NCBI RefSeq assembly: GCF_001632805.1 | Contig: NZ_CP007220.1 | Coordinates: 2,666,001 to 2,730,000 of the forward strand | Reading direction: 5' to 3' | Origin: Mycobacteroides chelonae CCUG 47445 | GTDB lineage: Bacteria; Actinomycetota; Actinomycetes; Mycobacteriales; Mycobacteriaceae | DNA: 64,000 bases | Shown here: positions 29,400-36,080 of the stretch, piece by piece | How the letters are laid out: each line of letters begins with the position of its first letter | Position numbering within the stretch: the first letter of the stretch is position 1 | The notes under the pieces: model-generated | Told to the model about the DNA's origin: nothing | The model's input: only the letters and a program-made list of their open reading frames with translations | The model's database searches: none | Program-made: the position numbers and the translations under genes

Positions 29400-30131
29400 A
29401 TGGGATTCCGGCAGGTCTGGGGCGCGGGCGTCGCGGCAGCGCGACGGATCCCGCCGCGTCAGCTGCTATGGACCGGTGTGGCCGTTCTCATCGTGGCCGC
29501 GGCCGTGCTGTTCCTTCCGCTGCCGACCGCCCTGCAGATGCGGGACTGGGCCCGTGAGCTCGGCCCCTGGTTCCCGCTGGCCTTCCTCGCAGCGCACACG
29601 ATCGTGACGGTGCTGCCGTTCCCACGCACCGCCTTCACCCTGGCCGCCGGCTTGCTCTTCGGCACGCAGCTCGGCGTACTCCTGGCCGTTGTCGCCAGCA
29701 CCGCGAGCGCGGTGCTGGCGCTGTGGGGTGTGCGGGCGCTGGGGTGGAAGCTCAGCACGCTGCATCACCGTCCCGGCGTGAAGAATGTCGACGATCAACT
29801 ACGACGTCGCGGGTGGATCGCCGTGATGTCCATGCGGCTCATCCCAGCCGTACCGTTCTCGGTGCTCAACTACGCGGCCGGAGCCTCCGCGGTGCGGGTA
29901 CTGCCGTACACGCTGGCCACCTTCATCGGCCTGCTTCCGGGCACCCTTGCCGTCGTGGTGCTCGGTGATGCACTCACCGGGCACATCAGCGGCACGCTCT
30001 TCATGGTTTCGTTGGCCACCTCGGTGATCGGCGTGCTGGGCATCCTGTACGAGATCCGGCGTTACAAGCGGACGCACACCGAAATCGCCGCTCCCGAAGC
30101 CTCGGATGAACCTGAACGGGTCGGCGGCTAG
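29400..30131 (+). CDS. TVP38/TMEM64 (VTT/DedA-superfamily) membrane protein
   Basis: 243 residues, corresponding by context to M. tuberculosis Rv1491c. About six membrane segments. Family signatures: FPRTAFTLAAGLLFG (a re-entrant motif near residues 77-91) and a second conserved patch, RLIPAVPFSVLNYAAGAS. The short soluble C-terminal tail is charged (RRYKRTHTEIAAPEAS). Members act in membrane lipid or small-molecule transport, not precisely known in mycobacteria. ATG 29400 is preferred to the upstream TTG 29391. Convergent with a DoxX-like gene, overlapping it by 4 bases. Confidence 0.9.
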   Translation: MGFRQVWGAGVAAARRIPPRQLLWTGVAVLIVAAAVLFLPLPTALQMRDWARELGPWFPLAFLAAHTIVTVLPFPRTAFTLAAGLLFGTQLGVLLAVVASTASAVLALWGVRALGWKLSTLHHRPGVKNVDDQLRRRGWIAVMSMRLIPAVPFSVLNYAAGASAVRVLPYTLATFIGLLPGTLAVVVLGDALTGHISGTLFMVSLATSVIGVLGILYEIRRYKRTHTEIAAPEASDEPERVGG

Positions 30132-30502
30132 ATCGCGGACTCGCGCTCCTGGAACCCTTTGCCCGCGAGAAGCGCGAACCACACCAGCAGGCTTGCCGCC
30201 GGCAGCGTACGGAATGCCTCGTCGTGCGCGCGGACATGCGCGCCGACCGCCAGCGTGAAGTAGACGGCGAGCATAAATGCGGTCAGCCGACCCAATGCCG
30301 TCCACCGGATACCGCCGAGAAGCCCCGCGGCCGAGGCTGACTTGACGACGGGCAGAACCCACCAGACCCGTTGTGGCAAACCCACTTTCTCCAGCGCATC
30401 CTTGATCGGTTTGATCGGACGGACGCATGCCGCGGCATCGGCCGCCTGCATGGCTGCCAGCGCGGCCAGTACCGTCGGTGTCGCCAAACGCCGCTCCGTC
30501 AT
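30128..30502 (-). CDS. DoxX-like small membrane protein (second of pair)
   Basis: 124 residues, about four hydrophobic helices (for instance residues ~8-26, 45-62, 70-92 and 100-118). The layout LAALAAMQAADAAACVRPIK, SASAAGLLGGIRW and FTLAVGAHVRAHD matches the neighbouring upstream protein, so the two are tandem paralogues. The family resembles short DoxX/DoxD proteins. ATG 30502 overlaps the stop of its paralogue (ATGA), so they are translationally coupled. Function unknown. Confidence 0.8.
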   Translation of the reverse strand: MTERRLATPTVLAALAAMQAADAAACVRPIKPIKDALEKVGLPQRVWWVLPVVKSASAAGLLGGIRWTALGRLTAFMLAVYFTLAVGAHVRAHDEAFRTLPAASLLVWFALLAGKGFQERESAI

Positions 30503-30867
30503 GACGATTTCGCCGCCAATCCCTTGGCTGCCAACACACCGTAGGTGGCCAACAAGGTCGACGCTGATATCGCATTCACTCCGAGATCACGTACCCGCAG
30601 ATGGGCACCCACTGCCAGACTGAAATAGACGGTGAGCAACACCAGCGTCAGCTTGGCAAGCCCCGGGAAACGGATTCCGCCCAACAGCCCTACCGCAGAC
30701 GCGGCCTTGATCGGCGCGAAGATCCAACGGTTTTGCTCCGGATAATGCACGTCGTCAAGGCATTTAGCCACATAGGGAACAGGCTGGACGCACAGCGCGG
30801 CGTCGATCGCCTGAAAGGAACCCAGCAAAGCCAAGACTCGGGGAGATACGAAAGCGTCGTTGCTCAT
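30499..30867 (-). CDS. DoxX-like small membrane protein (first of pair)
   Basis: 122 residues from ATG 30867, which has CTGGAG 3 bases upstream; the frame open to 30891 is rejected. Four hydrophobic helices with the same marks as its paralogue: LLGSFQAIDAALCVQPVPYV, SAVGLLGGIRFPGLAKLTLV (read as a helix) and FSLAVGAHLRVRD. It starts 53 bases after the micro-protein gene at 30920, on the same strand, so it may be the tail of the magnesium locus; no functional link is known. Redox or membrane-stress roles are ascribed to some DoxX proteins. Confidence 0.8.
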   Translation of the reverse strand: MSNDAFVSPRVLALLGSFQAIDAALCVQPVPYVAKCLDDVHYPEQNRWIFAPIKAASAVGLLGGIRFPGLAKLTLVLLTVYFSLAVGAHLRVRDLGVNAISASTLLATYGVLAAKGLAAKSS

Positions 30868-30919
30868 TGCTCCAGTCAACCACCACAACATCGGGTAGTC
30901 GATGGTCGGCCGATCACGG

Positions 30920-31051
30920 CTAGTGGGGTGCGTGCGCTCCGAGGGACGCCGAGATAACCGCCAGCGGCGAATGGGCCAGCTGCATGTTGGCGCGCTCCTG
31001 CGGGGTCAACCGATGGCGCTCCAGGAAAAGTCGCAATGCGCGAATACTCAT
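30920..31051 (-). CDS. 43-residue micro-protein, paralogue of the one at 34296 (magnesium locus)
   Basis: Small ORF of 43 codons, TAG at 30920-30922. It begins with a basic stretch (MSIRALRLFLERHR), then the conserved core LTPQERAN, QLA, SPLAV, SASLGAH. Over 27 aligned residues (R14-H40) it is identical to the other micro-protein at 24 positions; the three changes are L/M, Y/H and V/I. Such conservation with free synonymous change argues for a real protein. Start ATG 31051 has GAGGGG directly upstream with almost no spacing, so initiation may depend on coupling to the transporter gene 84 bases upstream. No signal peptide or obvious membrane helix. No family recognised; function unknown. Confidence 0.75.
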   Translation of the reverse strand: MSIRALRLFLERHRLTPQERANMQLAHSPLAVISASLGAHAPH

Positions 31052-31135
31052 CCCCTCATTGGACGCGGCCGCGCCGACAGAATCCAGCGCGACCGCGTCT
31101 TCTCAACGATTTCATTACGTATTGCCCGCAGACAC

Positions 31136-32857
31136 TCAACTCCCGTGCGCGAGTTGAATTGCCTTCACCACCAACAGGATGGCGCCGACAACCAGGTATC
31201 CCCGAAGCGCGAGCATGCCCAACTTCGTCGACGGACTCCACGTGACCGGTTCGAGTAAGGCCAACGGGGGCATCCGCCAGGTCCGGGCGTCCACGCCTTC
31301 GAGGGCCTTGGCCACCGCCACCGCCACCGGATCGACGCCTTGCCTACCCGAGGTCCACCACAGACCAATCCCTATCAGCACCCCGAGAACCGCGACACCT
31401 GCCGCGAGGTCACCGGCGACCTGCACGACGTCCAGGTCTGGGAAGAGAGTGGTGGCCATCAAGATGCCGGAAAGAAACAGCAGCACACCGACGATGAGCC
31501 CCGCCACGATGTTGAGCCACGCCTTGTTGACCCAGGGACCCAGCACTGCCTTGTCATTGCACAACAACAGCAGGAACACGCTCGCGCTGGGCAGCAGCAG
31601 CCCGGCCAATGCCTGCACCGCGGTGGTCATCAGCCCGAGCGGGGCATGCGGAATCAGCACGATGGCCGCCCCCACGCCGACCATCACGGTGTAGGACAAG
31701 TAGAACGGCTTGGCGTCCTTGAAGCTACGGTGCAGCGAGTGCTTGAGCCCGAAGGTGTCGCCGAACGCGTAACTGGTCGCTAGGGTGACCGCCGCTGCGC
31801 CGATGATCGACGCATCCAGCAGGACGATGGCAAAGATCTTGCCCAGCAATGGCTGAGCCTCTCCCAACCAGCCGGCGATCAGACCCGCATCACCACCGTC
31901 GCCCCATTTGTCCGGGCCCGAGTTCCCGGTCACGCGGGCTGCGTAGTCGGCCGTCATCAGCAACGCGGCCGCACCTATCACCACCACGAGCGAACCGATC
32001 ACGGTGTCAGCACGTTCGTATCCGATGAACCGCGGAGTGATGCGCTTGTCCACGATGTTCGACTGCTGGAAGAACAGCTGCCATGGCGCCACGGTGGTGC
32101 CCACCATCGCGATGATCAGCAGCACAGCACCCGAACTGATTCCGCCTTCAATGCCCGGCACCACGAAATCGTGTGCTGCCCTTCCCCACTGCGGATCCGA
32201 CATCAAGAACATGGGGATCTGCAGCAGCGTGATCACAATGAACACGAACATGGCGCGCTCCCAACGACGGAAGCTCCCGGTGGCCATGATGAGAATCAGT
32301 GCGATCGCGGCGACGGGCACTGTGTAGTACTTCGGGACTCCCAGGTACTCGGAGGCCAGTGCCACACCGATGAATTCAGTAACGAGGGTCAGAAAGTTCA
32401 GGATGAACAAGTCGCCCACGGAGAACCAGCCCCAACCACGGCCGAATCGTTCGTTGATCAACCGTGCGTGTCCCACCCCGGTGACCGCGCCGAGCCGAAC
32501 CACCATCTCCTGGTTGACGATAAGAACCGGAATGAGCAGCAGAAGCACCCACAACAAGCTGTATCCGTAACTCTGACCAGCCTGCGCGTAGGTCGCCACG
32601 CCGCCGGCGTCGTTGTCACCGACCATGACGATGATGCCCGGTCCCAGGATCGCGGCCATCGTGGCCATCCGGGTCTTGAAGGTCCGCGCCTGGCCGGGAT
32701 CACTCACACTGATCCTGCCGAATGCGCCCTCGATATCGCCGAGATGCGCCGAGTCAAGAACTGCGCTCTTCGGCTGGGCCGTGACGCCTCCAGGTGCCCC
32801 CACCACAAGGTTGTCCGAGTTTCCCAAGGGCGCGTCGACCATTCCCTTCTCGGTCAT
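31136..32857 (-). CDS. NRAMP-family divalent metal transporter, probably an NRAMP-related Mg transporter
   Basis: 573 residues, ~11 membrane helices, with a soluble N-terminal ~65 residues. It is recognisably NRAMP/MntH in fold (GPGIIVMVGDND, GQSYGYSLLWVLLL, WQLFFQQSNIVDK). Yet the TM1 signature DPGN is DAGG (D83-G86) and the TM6 signature MPHN is APWQ (A257-Q260). Loss of the methionine that favours Mn/Fe over alkaline-earth ions is reported for NRAMP-related Mg transporters, so Mg2+ rather than Mn2+ is the likely substrate. This fits the M-box riboswitch upstream and the MgtE-like partner. ATG 32857 overlaps the partner's stop (ATGA); the frame open to 32926 is rejected. Confidence 0.88.
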   Translation of the reverse strand: MTEKGMVDAPLGNSDNLVVGAPGGVTAQPKSAVLDSAHLGDIEGAFGRISVSDPGQARTFKTRMATMAAILGPGIIVMVGDNDAGGVATYAQAGQSYGYSLLWVLLLLIPVLIVNQEMVVRLGAVTGVGHARLINERFGRGWGWFSVGDLFILNFLTLVTEFIGVALASEYLGVPKYYTVPVAAIALILIMATGSFRRWERAMFVFIVITLLQIPMFLMSDPQWGRAAHDFVVPGIEGGISSGAVLLIIAMVGTTVAPWQLFFQQSNIVDKRITPRFIGYERADTVIGSLVVVIGAAALLMTADYAARVTGNSGPDKWGDGGDAGLIAGWLGEAQPLLGKIFAIVLLDASIIGAAAVTLATSYAFGDTFGLKHSLHRSFKDAKPFYLSYTVMVGVGAAIVLIPHAPLGLMTTAVQALAGLLLPSASVFLLLLCNDKAVLGPWVNKAWLNIVAGLIVGVLLFLSGILMATTLFPDLDVVQVAGDLAAGVAVLGVLIGIGLWWTSGRQGVDPVAVAVAKALEGVDARTWRMPPLALLEPVTWSPSTKLGMLALRGYLVVGAILLVVKAIQLAHGS

Positions 32858-34158
32858 GGGCTGACTCCGTCTGGGCTCGAGGCGATCTGGCGCACCGGAC
32901 GCGGGGCGGGTTCGCGACGACGCCAATCCTCAGGGATCAACGCGGCCAACACGTCGTCATACGTGACCACGCCAAGAACCTTGTCTCCCCCATCGACAAC
33001 GGGAATCAAGGCCAGGTTGTAGTCGGCCATCAGCAGCGCGACATCGGTGAGATCGGCCTCCGGGGAGACCCGCACCGGGTCATCGTCCATGATCGATTCC
33101 ACGGGAGCGTCACGATCGGCCTGCAGGAGCCGGATCACCGACACCACACCCACCAATTCACCGTTATCGGCGATCACATGCGCTTTCAGAAGCGCCTCGG
33201 GCTGTAGGGATTTCGCCGCAGAGATGGCAGCAAGCGCATCAGCGGCGCTGCTACCGAGCACGCACGAGACGATGTCAACGTTCATCAGACCACCGGCCGA
33301 CTGAGGGCTGAACCCCATCAACGTGACCACCTTGGTGCGTTGCGGGCCCGGCATCAACTCCAAGACGGCCCGTCGACGCGACTGGCGCAGATCGAAGATC
33401 GCATCCGCCGCATCATCGGCGCGCATCCTGCCAAGCAGAGCAGCGACCTCGGCATCGGGCATGTCCTGGAACAGCTTGCTGGCCTTATCCGAATCGAGTT
33501 CCTCGAATACATCGGCTTCGAGCTCGGGATTGTCGCGGACGCGGTCGAGGATCTCGCCGCCCTCTTCCTTGGTGGCCTCCTCGAGTAGGTCGGCGATTTC
33601 CGCGGGCTTGAGCGTGTTCACTCTCCCCCCGACGCGGCGTGCCAGCAGCGATCCACCATGGCCGATCATCGGCTCGAACGCCTTCCAGTCCCTACCCGCC
33701 TGGCCGGCCCCCGCCTTGATCAGGCCGAAAAACCTTGCCGGACGCCGGGTATCGAGTCGAGCGAGAATCCACCCTTCGGGCGACTCCACCAGCTCGATAT
33801 CGTAGGCATGCACCAGCTCGGCATTCTCCACATCGATAAACCGGTGATCGAGTACGTCCTCCTCCAGCAGGTATTCCCCGTCGCGACGTTCAAAGCCACG
33901 CAGATCAACTTTGTTCTTGCTCAACTCAATTCGAGCTGGCGCCACGACGGAAACCGCGTCTGAAGAGACGAAGACTCTGCGTCCACCCATGTCGACGACG
34001 TAGCCGGTGACAATCGGGTACTCATCTGCTCCACGGAACCGAACGATGACGTCTTCCAACCGGCCTACTGTGTCACCGGAGCGTGCGACAACCGGGGCCT
34101 TCAATAGATCCGAAAATTGGATAACCCGCGGCAGAGCCGCATTACTCGAAGTAGACAT
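32854..34158 (-). CDS. Soluble PRC-barrel / MgtE-N / CBS-domain protein, likely regulatory partner of the transporter
   Basis: 434 residues without any membrane helix. A PRC-barrel-like region (~residues 10-130; VIQFSDLLKAPVVARSGDTV, then YPIVTGYVVD) is followed by an MgtE-N superhelical domain (~residues 195-285; LKPAEIADLLEEATKEEGGE, LLGRMRADDAADAIFDL) and a CBS pair (~295-415; MDDDPVRVSPEADLTDVALL). In MgtE channels these cytosolic domains sense Mg2+ and gate the pore; here the MgtE pore domain is absent and the gene is coupled by ATGA to an NRAMP permease. I infer a separate Mg2+-sensing subunit. ATG 34158 has GAGGAG 6 bases upstream. Confidence 0.9.
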   Translation of the reverse strand: MSTSSNAALPRVIQFSDLLKAPVVARSGDTVGRLEDVIVRFRGADEYPIVTGYVVDMGGRRVFVSSDAVSVVAPARIELSKNKVDLRGFERRDGEYLLEEDVLDHRFIDVENAELVHAYDIELVESPEGWILARLDTRRPARFFGLIKAGAGQAGRDWKAFEPMIGHGGSLLARRVGGRVNTLKPAEIADLLEEATKEEGGEILDRVRDNPELEADVFEELDSDKASKLFQDMPDAEVAALLGRMRADDAADAIFDLRQSRRRAVLELMPGPQRTKVVTLMGFSPQSAGGLMNVDIVSCVLGSSAADALAAISAAKSLQPEALLKAHVIADNGELVGVVSVIRLLQADRDAPVESIMDDDPVRVSPEADLTDVALLMADYNLALIPVVDGGDKVLGVVTYDDVLAALIPEDWRRREPAPRPVRQIASSPDGVSP

Positions 34159-34177
34159 GCTGACTCCTCAGCGATTG

Positions 34178-34224
34178 GGCCAATACGCTTCGTCCGCCCA
34201 GCGGGCGGCCGAAGCGTATTGGCC
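34178..34224 (-). other. Very strong hairpin before the MgtE-like gene
   Basis: GGCCAATACGCTTCG (34178-34192) pairs perfectly with 34210-34224; inside, CCGCCC (34194-34199) pairs with GGGCGG (34203-34208), leaving one mismatch and an AGC loop. About 21 paired bases end 8 to 13 bases before the ribosome binding site of the gene at 34158. No U-tract follows, so it may be an attenuator, a processing/stability element or a translation-modulating structure rather than a classical terminator. Confidence 0.75.
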
Positions 34225-34242
34225 TCGAATGAATTCCGAATG

Positions 34243-34272
34243 TCCACGCACTGTGAATCAACTGTGCGTGGA
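34243..34272 (-). other. 9-bp hairpin directly after the first micro-protein gene
   Basis: TCCACGCAC (34243-34251) and GTGCGTGGA (34264-34272) are exact complements around a 12-base loop. The hairpin starts 24 bases after the micro-protein stop. With the next hairpin it makes the intercistronic region 34159-34295 highly structured. Confidence 0.6.
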
Positions 34273-34295
34273 TGCGATGGCGATGCCCCTCGGGG

Positions 34296-34433
34296 TTACC
34301 GCGGTGGGTGCGCCCCGAGAGACGCCGAGACAACCGCCAGCGGTGAGTACGCCAGTTGGAGGTTGGCGCGCTCTTGCGGGGTCAGCCGGTTACGTGTCCA
34401 CAGCCGGCGTACTGCGTTGAATGTGGTGTTCAT
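34296..34433 (-). CDS. 45-residue micro-protein, first gene behind the M-box
   Basis: 45 codons, too short for most gene finders, with an excellent AAGGAG 7 bases before ATG 34433 and TAA at 34296-34298. N-terminal MNTTFNAVRRLWTRNR is basic and amphipathic; then come the core LTPQERAN, SPLAV and SASLGAH and the tail PPR. 24 of 27 core residues match the micro-protein at 30920-31051. It is the first gene after the M-box leader and precedes the MgtE-like and NRAMP genes, so Mg2+ limitation should raise its expression. It may modulate the transporter, as MgtR/MgtS-type small proteins do in enterobacteria, but it has no hydrophobic helix of their kind. Function unknown. Confidence 0.8.
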   Translation of the reverse strand: MNTTFNAVRRLWTRNRLTPQERANLQLAYSPLAVVSASLGAHPPR

Positions 34434-34453
34434 GATCGGACTCCTTTTGGGAA

Positions 34454-34532
34454 GCCGCATACCTGAACGCGAACGTCAAACACGTTGGCTAGAGCGAGGA
34501 TTCAGCCTCGAATGAGCAGCAAGGTATGCGGC
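34454..34532 (-). promoter_or_regulatory. Candidate switching helix between leader ORF and micro-protein ribosome binding site
   Basis: GCCGCATACCT (plus strand 34454-34464) and AGGTATGCGGC (34522-34532) form an 11-bp perfect helix in the minus-strand RNA. The 5' arm is codons 12-16 of the leader ORF; the 3' arm ends 7 bases before AAGGAG of the micro-protein gene. A second copy of the 5' sequence core, GCATACC in RNA, lies just behind the M-box (34664-34670) and could compete. Inner hairpins CGAGG/CCTCG and AACGT/ACGTT are visible in the loop. Confidence 0.5.
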
Positions 34533-34567
34533 AGCTGTTGTCTATGCGGACTGTCACCGGATATCAC
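34502..34567 (-). CDS. Possible 21-residue leader peptide between M-box and micro-protein gene
   Basis: GTG at 34567 with AGGAGGTGAGG 7 to 12 bases upstream, one of the best ribosome binding sites in the window, opens a 21-codon frame ending TGA at 34502-34504. The peptide reads MISGDSPHRQQLPHTLLLIR plus a final Gly. Its codons 12-16 form the 5' arm of the 11-bp helix next to the micro-protein start, so a ribosome here would open that helix. Proline codons at 7 and 13 recall, loosely, the Mg-sensing mgtL leader of Salmonella. It is a prediction from position and the ribosome binding site; no homologue is known to me. Confidence 0.45.
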   Translation of the reverse strand: MISGDSPHRQQLPHTLLLIRG

Positions 34568-34679
34568 GGTTGTGCCTCACCTCCTTGCTGTCGGGGCGCG
34601 CGCGGGCGCCTGCTGTGTGGAACAGCGACCACAAGAGGAAATCACCGGACACTCAGGGCGTCCGGTATGCACCCCTCTC

Positions 34680-34832
34680 GTCAGGGCTTCGGCACTACGT
34701 GACGTGTCCGCTCGCGGAAGCCACTTCGGGTCATCCCTTAGTCCGGGAAGACCTGTCCTAACCTTGGGCGTCTCTCGACGTCGTCAGATCAGTGGCCTGT
34801 ATTCACGTAGGAGCCTCACCTAGCAAGGTGCT
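34680..34832 (-). promoter_or_regulatory. M-box (ykoK-type) Mg2+ riboswitch
   Basis: The minus-strand RNA matches the M-box consensus closely: CTAGGTGAGGCTCCTACG (near 34824-34807), ATACAGGCCACTG, GTCGAGAGACGCCCAAGG, TTAGGACAGG, and the 3' element CACGTAGTGCCGAAGC (34701-34686). The ACGTG/CACGT segments can close the P1-side helix. The M-box binds Mg2+ and lowers expression of downstream Mg-transport genes when Mg2+ is plentiful. Downstream on the same strand lie a leader ORF, a micro-protein, the MgtE-like protein and the NRAMP transporter. Confidence 0.93.
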
Positions 34833-34844
34833 GAACCGCTACCC

Positions 34845-34873
34845 ATGATGGGCCGGAGGAATCGCCTTGTCAA
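34845..34873 (-). promoter_or_regulatory. Promoter of the M-box transcript
   Basis: Perfect -35 TTGACA (34873-34868), exactly 17 bases of spacer, then -10-like CATCAT (34850-34845, four of six consensus). A start near 34838 would begin the RNA about six bases before the M-box, which is the usual arrangement. It lies 22 bases beyond the end of the band-7 gene, so the magnesium locus has its own transcript. Confidence 0.65.
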
Positions 34874-34895
34874 GCAGACTGCGCCCGCGTCGGTC

Positions 34896-36050
34896 TCACG
34901 CCCCCGGCAGTCCGTGACGATTGGCGGGATCGATCGCGGGGTCCGCTGCCCCGATTTCCTGGGCCGCGGATTGCGCAGCGGCAACCGCCGCAGCGACTTC
35001 CGGGGTGGTCTTTGTCTCGAACCATCCGGCAACCTCGGTGGCGTCATCCTCGGGACGCTCGGTCGACTCATCGGCCGGGGAAGGCTCGTAACGGAATACG
35101 CCGTCACTGCCGGGAGCACCCAGCAGTTTGGTGAACCCCTGCAATGCCGAACCGAAGTCGCTGGGAATGAGCCACACCTTGTTGGCTTCACCCTGAGCCA
35201 TCTTCGGCAGTGTCTGTAAATACTGATATGCCAACAACTCCGGCGTGGGTTTGCCGGATTTCACTGCGGCAAAGACCTTTTCGATGGCCTTGGCCTGGCC
35301 CTGAGCTTGCAGATACTGAGCGGCACGCTCGCCCTCGGCACGCAGGATGCGGGATTGACGTTCACCTTCGGCGGCCAGGATCGCCGACTGCCGCGAGCCT
35401 TCGGCCGCGAGGATCTGGGCCTGCTTCTGCCCCTCCGCCGACAGAATCGCGGCCTGCCTGGCACCTTCGGCCGACAGGATCATGGCGCGCTTCTCGCGGT
35501 CGGCCTTCATCTGCTTTTCCATCGACTCCTGCACCGAAGGTGGCGGGTCGATGGATCGCAACTCGACGCGTGCAACGCGCAGGCCCCAGCGTCCGGTGGC
35601 CTCGTCGAGCACGCCACGCAGCTGGCCGTTGATCTGATCGCGTGAGGTCAGCGTCTGCTCCAGCGTCATTCCACCGACTACGTTGCGCAGCGTGGTGGTG
35701 GTGAGCTGTTCCACACCGACGATGTAGTTGCTGATCTCGTACACCGCGGCCTGCGGGTTGGTCACTTGGAAGTAGACAACGGTGTCGATGTTCACCGTCA
35801 GGTTGTCCTCGGTGATCACCGGTTGAGGTGGAAAGGACACCACCCGCTCACGCAGGTCAACCTTGGCCCGGATGCGGTCGACAAACGGCACCAGAATGGT
35901 CAACTGCCCGCTCACGGTCTTCGAATACCGCCCCAGGCGCTCGATCACCGCGGCTTCTGCCTGCGGGACGAGTGCCACGGACTTCAGCACGATAGTGACG
36001 CCCAGGATGATCAAGACGATCAGCACAAAGGCTCCGGCAGCTACTCCCAT
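34896..36050 (-). CDS. SPFH/band-7 (stomatin-like) membrane protein
   Basis: 384 residues, matching M. tuberculosis Rv1488 in memory (381). One N-terminal membrane helix (~residues 5-27), an SPFH domain (~28-200; VIERLGRYSKTVSGQLTILV, LRERVVSFPPQPVITEDN), then a striking run of 10-residue repeats from ~195 to 255, each with AEG plus RQ-x-x-IL (for example AEGARQAAIL, AEGQKQAQIL, AEGSRQSAIL), predicted to form the long coiled oligomerisation helix. The C-terminal ~90 residues are acidic and disordered. Paired with the NfeD gene upstream, as in most bacteria; such pairs organise membrane microdomains. Start ATG 36050. Confidence 0.93.
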   Translation of the reverse strand: MGVAAGAFVLIVLIILGVTIVLKSVALVPQAEAAVIERLGRYSKTVSGQLTILVPFVDRIRAKVDLRERVVSFPPQPVITEDNLTVNIDTVVYFQVTNPQAAVYEISNYIVGVEQLTTTTLRNVVGGMTLEQTLTSRDQINGQLRGVLDEATGRWGLRVARVELRSIDPPPSVQESMEKQMKADREKRAMILSAEGARQAAILSAEGQKQAQILAAEGSRQSAILAAEGERQSRILRAEGERAAQYLQAQGQAKAIEKVFAAVKSGKPTPELLAYQYLQTLPKMAQGEANKVWLIPSDFGSALQGFTKLLGAPGSDGVFRYEPSPADESTERPEDDATEVAGWFETKTTPEVAAAVAAAQSAAQEIGAADPAIDPANRHGLPGA

Positions 36051-36080
36051 ACCCGTACTCCTGTCACTGGAATTCTTGCG

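Noticed and set aside
31136..32857. Calling the NRAMP protein a manganese transporter MntH
   Set aside because: The DPGN and MPHN motifs are replaced, and the operon is under an M-box with an MgtE-like partner.
32858..32926. Upstream start for the NRAMP gene
   Set aside because: Lies inside the MgtE-like gene; the ATGA overlap at 32857 is preferred.
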